NCBI RefSeq assembly: GCF_014203605.1
Contig: NZ_JACHJJ010000010.1
Coordinates: 124,001 to 188,000, forward strand
Origin: Thiemannella venezuelensis
GTDB taxonomy: Bacteria; Actinomycetota; Actinomycetes; Streptosporangiales; Streptosporangiaceae
Length of the DNA stretch: 64,000 nucleotides
Reading direction: 5' to 3'
This document shows, piece by piece, positions 60,064-64,000 of this stretch. How positions within the stretch are numbered: position 1 is the stretch's first letter; every line of letters starts with the position of its first letter. Below the pieces are notes generated by a model, which worked only from the letters and a program-made list of their open reading frames with translations, had not been told where the DNA came from and searched no databases. The position numbers and the translations under genes are program-made.

Positions 60064-62415
60064 ATGCGTGCTTTATCCCGGGCGCTCGCCGCCCTCGCGG
60101 CCGTCGGCGTCACCGTCGCCGGTACCGCGGCTCTCACCTCGGCCCCGGCCCTGGCCGCGCCGGGCTCCGTCGTCATCAGCCAGGTCTACGGCGGCGGCGG
60201 CAACACCGGCGCCCCGTTCGCCAACGACTTCGTCGAGCTGTTCAACCGCAGCTCCGCACCGGTCGCCCTGGACGGCTGGTCCGTCCAGTACGGCAGCGCC
60301 ACCGGCACCGGCACCTTCGCCGCCAACACGGTGGCGCTGTCCGGCACCCTCGCGCCCGGCCAGTACCACCTGGTCCAGCTCGCCGGCGGCGCCAACGGCG
60401 CCGCGCTGCCTGCGCCCGACGGCACCGGCGGGATCAACATGAGCGGGAGCGCGGGCAAGGTCGTCCTCGCCCGCTCGGCCGAAGGGCTGGCCTGCAACGG
60501 CGGCTCCGTGCCCTGCACCCCCGAGCAGACCGCGCTGATCGCCGACCTCGTCGGCTACGGCGGCGCCAACTACTTCGAGGGCGCCGCCGCCGCCCCCATC
60601 CTGTCCGGCACCACGGCCGGCGTCCGCAAGGACCACGGCTGCGCCGACACCGACGCCAACGGCGCCGACATCGAGGCCGCGGCCCCGGCCCCGCGCAACC
60701 GGGCCACCGCCCCGGCGCCCTGCGGCGACGCCGACCCGACCCCGACCCCCACGCCGACCCCCACCCCGACCCCGACGGGCGAGCCGTGCGAGACCCCGGC
60801 GACGCACCAGATCGCCCAGGTGCAGGGCGGCGGCGACGCCAGCCCGATCGCCGGCCAGACCGTCCGCGTCGAGGGCGTGGTGACCGCCGACTTCCAGCAG
60901 AGCGGCCAGCTCAACGGGTTCTTCCTGCAGGACCCCACCCCGGACGCCGACCCGGCCACCTCCGAGGGGTTGTTCGCCTTCGCCCGCGCCTCCTTCAAGG
61001 ACGTCAAGGTCGGTGACCGCGTGCTGGTCACCGGCAGGGTCGTGGAGTTCAGCGGCTGGACCGAGCTCTCGCCGGTCACCGCCGTGGACGTCTGCGGCAC
61101 CGGCACCGTCGCCCCGGCCCGGCAGAACCTTCCGCGGGCCGAGGGCGCGACCTTCGAGCCGGTCGAGAACATGCTCGTCACCTTCCCCGAGCCGCTCACC
61201 GTCACCGACCACTACAACCTGGGCCGCTACGGCGAGATCAACCTCGCCTCCGACGGCCGGATCTACCAGCCGACCGACCGGCCGGGCGTGGACGCCGCGA
61301 AGAACGCGCGCCGCACCCTGCTCGTGGACGACGGCTCCACCGTGGAGAACCCGCCGGTCATCCCGCACACCGACCCGCGCGTGGTCCGTCTCGGCGACAC
61401 CGCGTTCGGCGTCACCGGCGTGCTGGGCTACGGCTTCGGCAAGTACCGGCTCCAGCCGACCAAGCCGGTCACGTTCCTGCGCACCAGCCCGCGCCTGCCC
61501 AAGCCGCTCCCGGTGGGCGGCAACGTCAGGGTGGCCAGCTTCAACACCCTCAACTGGTTCACCACCCTGGGCTCGCGCGGCGCGAGCACCGCCGAGGAGC
61601 AGCAGCGGCAGCTGACCAAGCTGGTCGCCGCGCTGAAGGGCATGGACGCCGACGTGGTGGGCCTGATGGAGGTCCAGAACAACGGCCAGACCGCGGTCCA
61701 GGCCCTCGTCGACGCGCTCAACGCCGAGGTCGGCGCCGGCACCTACGCGGCGCTCGCCCACCCGTACCCCGGCACCGACGTCATCCACGTCGCGATGATC
61801 TACAAGCCCGCCAGGGTGCAGCCCGTCGGCGCGGCCCAGTCCTCGACGGACCCGGTCTTCCGGCGGCCCCCGCTGATCCAGACCTTCCGCCGGGCCCAGG
61901 GCGGCCAGTCGTTCACGGTGCTCGTCAACCACTACAAGTCGAAGGGCTGCGACGAGGAGGCCACCGGCCCGGACGCCGACCAGGGCGACGGCCAGAGCTG
62001 CTACAACGGCGAGCGCGTCCGCCAGGCCCAGGCCACGCTCGGCCTGATCGACAGCCTGGACCTGCCCAACCCGCTGGTCCTGGGCGACCTCAACGCCTAC
62101 GGCGAGGAGGACCCGATCGACATCCTGGAGGCCGGCGGCCTGGCCAGCGTGACCAAGCGGTTCGTCCCGACGCCGCTGCGCTACAGCTACCTCTTCGAGG
62201 GCCAGCTCGGCGAGCTCGACCACGCCCTGGTCGGCAGGCAGCTGCTCAAGCGGGTGACCGGCGCCACGATCTGGCACATCAACTCGGACGAGCCGAGAGC
62301 GCTCGACTACAACCTGGAGTACAACCCGCCGGGCCTCTACGAGCCCAACGCGTTCCGCTCCTCCGACCACGACCCGGTGGTCGTCGGCCTGAACCTGCCG
62401 GGCGGCAGGGGCTAG
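60064..62415 (+). CDS. Secreted LTD-containing endonuclease/exonuclease/phosphatase (ExeM/NucH-like)
   Basis: 783-residue exported nuclease. Signal peptide (ALAALAAVGVTVAGTAAL, cut near LAA), lamin-tail domain (VISQVYGGGGNTGAPFANDF, about 35-200), a Thr-Pro linker (PTPTPTPTPTPT), an OB-like nuclease-associated domain (VRVEGVVTADFQQSGQLNGF), then the EEP catalytic domain. That domain has VASFNTLNWF, DVVGLMEVQNN (metal-binding Glu), VNHYKSKG (catalytic His), LGDLNAYGEEDP and SDHDPVVV. It is predicted to degrade extracellular DNA for phosphate and nucleotides. Confidence 0.92.
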   Translation: MRALSRALAALAAVGVTVAGTAALTSAPALAAPGSVVISQVYGGGGNTGAPFANDFVELFNRSSAPVALDGWSVQYGSATGTGTFAANTVALSGTLAPGQYHLVQLAGGANGAALPAPDGTGGINMSGSAGKVVLARSAEGLACNGGSVPCTPEQTALIADLVGYGGANYFEGAAAAPILSGTTAGVRKDHGCADTDANGADIEAAAPAPRNRATAPAPCGDADPTPTPTPTPTPTPTGEPCETPATHQIAQVQGGGDASPIAGQTVRVEGVVTADFQQSGQLNGFFLQDPTPDADPATSEGLFAFARASFKDVKVGDRVLVTGRVVEFSGWTELSPVTAVDVCGTGTVAPARQNLPRAEGATFEPVENMLVTFPEPLTVTDHYNLGRYGEINLASDGRIYQPTDRPGVDAAKNARRTLLVDDGSTVENPPVIPHTDPRVVRLGDTAFGVTGVLGYGFGKYRLQPTKPVTFLRTSPRLPKPLPVGGNVRVASFNTLNWFTTLGSRGASTAEEQQRQLTKLVAALKGMDADVVGLMEVQNNGQTAVQALVDALNAEVGAGTYAALAHPYPGTDVIHVAMIYKPARVQPVGAAQSSTDPVFRRPPLIQTFRRAQGGQSFTVLVNHYKSKGCDEEATGPDADQGDGQSCYNGERVRQAQATLGLIDSLDLPNPLVLGDLNAYGEEDPIDILEAGGLASVTKRFVPTPLRYSYLFEGQLGELDHALVGRQLLKRVTGATIWHINSDEPRALDYNLEYNPPGLYEPNAFRSSDHDPVVVGLNLPGGRG

Positions 62416-62433
62416 CCGGACGTCCCCGGAGAA

Positions 62434-62469
62434 GGGACCCGCCCCGCCGCCACGGGCGGGGCGGGTCCC
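62434..62469. terminator. Strong hairpin terminator between convergent genes
   Basis: A 15-bp perfect stem (GGGACCCGCCCCGCC and its complement) with a 6-nt loop, 18 nt after the nuclease stop and before the convergent methyltransferase. Confidence 0.75.
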
Positions 62470-62520
62470 GCACCGGCGCCGGTCGCCCGGGCGGCGGCCC
62501 GGACTCCGGGAGTCGGGGGA

Positions 62521-63192
62521 TCACCCGCGGCCGCGGTGCACGCTCACCGCGTACCCGCCGCCGTCGTAAGGATCCCCGTCCCAGGTGGCCAGGCGCCGCT
62601 CCAGCACGAGTCCCGCCGCCGCGCACCACGCGTCGTACTCCGCCAGTCCGACGGTGGCCGAAGCCATCGGGAGGTGCTCGGCGTCCAGCCCGAACCCGGC
62701 CACCAGCGTCCCGCCCGGCCGCAGCACCGCGGCGAGCCGCCGCACGGCCTCCGCCTCGCTCCCCGGGGCGAGCAGCGGGATCACGTTTCCCGCGGCGACC
62801 ACCAGATCGAAGGGCCTCGCCGGGGCGGCGCCCGGACCGTGCGCAGGATCCCCCGCGGGCGCGCCCGCGTCGAGGGCTCCCGCGTCGAGGGCACTGAGGT
62901 CGCCCGTCACCCAGACCAGGCCGGGCGCCCGGCTCCGCGCCACCGCGAGCATGGACTCGTCCATGTCGACGCCCACGCACTCGTAGCCCAGCTCGGCCAG
63001 CCGGATCGCCACCCTTCCGGTGCCGCACCCGGCGTCCAGCACCCGCGCTCCCGGGGGCGCCAGCGTCGCGCACAGGCGCGCCTCCCCGTGCACGTCGGCC
63101 CCCGACGCGGCCAGTTCGGCGAACCGCGCCGCATACCGCTCCCCGGCGTTCCCGCCCGTGATCTCCGCCCAGCGGCTCGTAGACTCTCCCAT
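62521..63192 (-). CDS. Class I SAM-dependent methyltransferase
   Basis: 223-residue methyltransferase with motif I VLDAGCGTGR (about 50-59), motif II CVGVDMDESML, post-II VWVTGDLSALD and motif IV FDLVVAAGNVIPLL. An Ala/Gly-rich duplicated segment (ALDAGALDAGAPAGD) forms a loop near 105. Such small methyltransferases act on many small molecules; the substrate is unknown. GTG/ATG choice: ATG at 63192. Confidence 0.87.
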   Translation of the reverse strand: MGESTSRWAEITGGNAGERYAARFAELAASGADVHGEARLCATLAPPGARVLDAGCGTGRVAIRLAELGYECVGVDMDESMLAVARSRAPGLVWVTGDLSALDAGALDAGAPAGDPAHGPGAAPARPFDLVVAAGNVIPLLAPGSEAEAVRRLAAVLRPGGTLVAGFGLDAEHLPMASATVGLAEYDAWCAAAGLVLERRLATWDGDPYDGGGYAVSVHRGRG

Positions 63193-63361
63193 CCGCCCAG
63201 GATCCCATCCGGCCCCGCGCGGGACCCCCTCCGGTCCGGTCCGCCGTGCGGCGGACAGCCGGGCCGGGCGGGGTTTTCCCGGGGACGGAGGGATGGAATG
63301 CTCAGCGGGGGTACGGGGTTATGCGAGCCGTACAGACGCCCGAGAACAAGAGGAGCCAGTG

Positions 63362-63730
63362 GTGGCGACCATCGAGGTAACCGAGAAGAACTTCAACGAG
63401 ATCGCCGACCAGGGGATCGTCCTGCTGGACTTCTGGGCGGCCTGGTGCGGGCCGTGCCGGACCTTCGGGCCGATCTTCGAGAAGGCCTCCGAGAAGCACG
63501 GGGACATCACGTTCGGCAAGATCGACACCGAGGCGGAGCAGGCGCTGGCCCAGGGGTTCGAGATCACCTCGATCCCGACCGTCATGGCCATCCGCGACGG
63601 CATCGTCGTCTTCGCCCAGCCCGGCGCGCTGCCCGCGCCCGCCCTGGAGGACCTGATCACCCAGGTCCGCGCGCTCGACATGGACGCGATCCGCACCGAG
63701 CTCGCGAGCGAGCTGGGCGCCCAGAACTGA
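63362..63730 (+). CDS. Thioredoxin family protein
   Basis: 122-residue thioredoxin. The redox motif is W28-C29-G30-P31-C32; the cis-proline loop is TSIPTVM; the first strand is VLLDFWAAW. The C-terminus extends about ten residues beyond classical thioredoxin. GAGGAG lies 6 nt before the GTG at 63362, preferred over the GTG three bases earlier. No thioredoxin reductase is adjacent, so this is a stand-alone thioredoxin for cytoplasmic disulphide reduction. Confidence 0.92.
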   Translation: MATIEVTEKNFNEIADQGIVLLDFWAAWCGPCRTFGPIFEKASEKHGDITFGKIDTEAEQALAQGFEITSIPTVMAIRDGIVVFAQPGALPAPALEDLITQVRALDMDAIRTELASELGAQN

Positions 63731-63799
63731 CCTGCGGGACCGGCCCGCAGAACCGACGTGCGAGCCCGACGCGCGGGACCGCGCGGGAGCCGGAATGCG

Positions 63800-63833
63800 G
63801 AAAGCCCCGCGGCCTGACGGCTGCGGGGCTTTC
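63800..63833. terminator. Bidirectional rho-independent terminator
   Basis: GAAAGCCCCGC and its complement GCGGGGCTTTC (11 bp) enclose a 12-nt loop between convergent thioredoxin and DAHP synthase genes. A and T runs at the stem ends suit both directions. Confidence 0.75.
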
Positions 63834-63895
63834 GCGGTATCCGGGGCGGGCCGCCCGCCTCCCCGCGGCCGCCGGGGCCGTGGGGAGGCGCGGGC

Positions 63896-64000
<105 letters not shown>

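Overview
This 64 kb window is a high-GC actinomycete chromosome segment. The evidence is very high third-position GC, GTG starts, leaderless genes with a TANNNT box about 6-8 nt before the start codon, F420-type oxidoreductase and P450 families, an HspR-type (HAIR) operator at lon, and a class II DAHP synthase. The gene set fits a Streptosporangiales or related genus (inference; no rRNA is present). I see no tRNA, rRNA, CRISPR array, insertion sequence, prophage or integrase. Most of it reads as ordinary chromosome with several accessory clusters.

Layout. 0.1-13.5 kb: HAD phosphatase, luciferase-like oxidoreductase, two Nudix hydrolases, MFS transporters, ribosome-rescue factor ArfB, a TetR/membrane-protein divergon with a perfect operator-like inverted repeat, a Tat-exported PhoD phosphatase, an FG-GAP repeat protein and a P450. 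13.7-23.4 kb: the most unusual region, a cluster matching the poorly characterised STM4011-STM4015 families. It has five tandem STM4015-type leucine-rich paralogs, then STM4014 (ATP-grasp-like), STM4013 (alkaline-phosphatase-fold hydrolase) and two radical SAM proteins (STM4012, STM4011). Four of the paralog units share a promoter-like motif at a constant 32-33 nt from the start codon. 23.4-26.5 kb: two small secreted paralogous peptides bracketed by strong hairpins, a DUF6745-type protein with its usual small neighbour, and a histidine-kinase remnant.

26.5-41.4 kb: TetR regulator, AlkZ-like winged-helix protein, heme oxygenase, acyltransferase with an N-terminal minisatellite, secreted alpha/beta hydrolase, two NarL-type two-component systems, Lon with its HAIR operator, a second P450 and a secreted serine hydrolase. 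41.4-44.4 kb: a methionine importer operon metN-metI-metQ preceded by a Met/Cys-rich 41-residue leader ORF and a second short ORF, a candidate ribosome-mediated attenuator. 44.5-51.5 kb: a Lys/Trp/His-rich secreted protein, an acyl-CoA synthetase, an HtrA-type protease, and an ABC exporter with its small regulator.

51.6-57.6 kb: cydA-cydB-cydD-cydC (bd-type oxidase and its assembly exporter), divergent from a PadR regulator across a double palindromic operator; this CydA appears to lack the Q-loop. 57.6-64 kb: a PadR-associated-type membrane protein, a pentapeptide-repeat membrane protein, a secreted LTD/nuclease protein, a methyltransferase, a thioredoxin, and the C-terminal end of a class II DAHP synthase running off the window.
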